A stretch of DNA of 15,621 nt, from positions 1-15,621 of the forward strand of contig DASPKS010000224.1 of the NCBI GenBank assembly GCA_035628035.1, written 5' to 3'. The translations under genes and the position numbers were made by a program. This DNA is from DASPKS01 sp035628035 (GTDB lineage: Bacteria > Bacteroidota > Rhodothermia > Rhodothermales > Rubricoccaceae). The notes under the pieces were generated by a model. The model was not told the origin of the DNA. It worked only from the letters and a program-made list of their open reading frames with translations, and did not search any database. Below, one piece after another: positions 15,198 through 15,621 of this stretch; within the stretch, counting starts at the first letter, position 1, and every line of letters begins with the position of its first letter.

Positions 15198-15226
15198 TTG
15201 AGGGAAGGAGGCCATGTCCTACTTTG
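15198..15226 (+). promoter_or_regulatory. Possible Bacteroidota-type promoter before the DUF2214 gene
   Basis: TTG (15198-15200) is followed after 19 nt by TACTTTG (15220-15226), close to the TTG-N19-TAnnTTTG layout but one base short. The -7 element ends only 4 nt before the ATG at 15231, so a transcript from it would be leaderless or nearly so. Confidence 0.35.
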
Positions 15227-15230
15227 AGGC

Positions 15231-15621
15231 ATGGTGCTTCTCCGCCTCCTCCTCGCCGCGCTCCACCTGCTCGCCCTCGGCATCGGCTTCGGCGCCGTGT
15301 GGGCGCGGGGCCGCGCGCTCGCCCGCGCCACGGACGCCGACCACCTCCGCCCCGCCTTCTATGCCGATGTGTGGTGGGGCATCGCCGCGCTCGTCTGGAT
15401 CTCGACCGGGCTCGCGCGCCTGTTCGGCCCGTTCGAGAAGGGCACGGACTACTACTTCGACAACCCGCTCTTCGACGCGAAGATGGGGCTGCTCGGCCTG
15501 ATCCTCGTGCTGGAGGTCTGGCCCATGAGGACGCTCATCCGCTGGCGCGTGCAGCTCGGCAAGGGGCAGCCGGTGGACCTCGCGCCGGCGCGCCGCTTCG
15601 CCACCATCAGCTTCGTGCAGG
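15231..15621 (+). CDS. DUF2214 family membrane protein, 5' part
   Basis: The frame from the ATG at 15231 runs open to the window end (130 residues, the family is usually about 150). It starts LLRLLLAALHLLALGIGFGAVWARGRAL, a first membrane helix (about 3-24). Next come a helix around VWWGIAALVWISTGLARLF (47-65), the motif EKGTDYYFDNPLF (69-81), and a third helix with KMGLLGLILVLEVWPM (84-99). These segments match what I know of the DUF2214 (COG3556) integral membrane family, whose function is unknown. The 3' end, including the last helix, lies outside the window. It starts 65 bp after the lipoprotein gene. An ATG at 15214, closer to an AGGAGG stretch, is in another frame whose product looks spurious. 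Confidence 0.85.
   Translation, partial: MVLLRLLLAALHLLALGIGFGAVWARGRALARATDADHLRPAFYADVWWGIAALVWISTGLARLFGPFEKGTDYYFDNPLFDAKMGLLGLILVLEVWPMRTLIRWRVQLGKGQPVDLAPARRFATISFVQ

Noticed and set aside
15214..15501. Open frame from ATG 15214 next to an AGGAGG stretch
   Set aside because: The product is Ser/Pro/Ala/Arg-rich shadow sequence, whereas the frame from 15231 encodes recognisable DUF2214 segments.

Overview
The window comes from a GC-rich bacterium that looks like Bacteroidota sensu lato, most likely Rhodothermia/Rhodothermales. Three things suggest this: the character of the 16S rRNA gene, a PorX-type response regulator (REC plus PglZ/alkaline-phosphatase domain, a Bacteroidota hallmark), and several promoter elements of the Bacteroidota type TAnnTTTG. 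Starts are often GTG or TTG and Shine-Dalgarno sequences are mostly absent, which also fits. The placement is my reading of motifs, not a database result.

Layout. (1) 1-1157: 5' three quarters of a 16S rRNA gene on the minus strand, with a leader of about 220 nt carrying a boxB/boxA-like antitermination site and two tandem promoters. (2) 1800-2795 (+): a membrane-anchored protein with three PASTA domains and a proline-rich tail. (3) 2802-5283 (-): a compact run tmk, fur-like regulator, phzF-like gene, pyrR, ending tail to tail with the PASTA gene. (4) 5438-10292 (+): a strong promoter followed by a 12-repeat TPR protein, aroE, pgeF/yfiH and recJ, probably one operon with a possible extra promoter before recJ. 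(5) 10391-11281 (+): a secreted protein of unknown family. (6) 11291-12904 (-): a secreted S8 serine peptidase with a coiled-coil insert. (7) 12905-13189: an intergenic region with an inverted pair of heptanucleotide repeat tracts and an 8-bp inverted repeat just before porX. (8) 13190-15165 (+): porX and a translationally overlapping small lipoprotein gene. (9) 15231-end (+): the start of a DUF2214-type membrane protein.

Most genes are core housekeeping: pyrimidine nucleotide metabolism (tmk, pyrR), aromatic amino acid synthesis (aroE), cell-wall quality control (pgeF, PASTA), DNA repair (recJ) and metal regulation (fur). The less ordinary parts are the porX/S8 peptidase divergent region with its repeat structures, the unknown secreted protein, and the small lipoprotein coupled to porX. 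I see no phage, insertion sequence, CRISPR array or tRNA, and no clear new defence or biosynthetic system.
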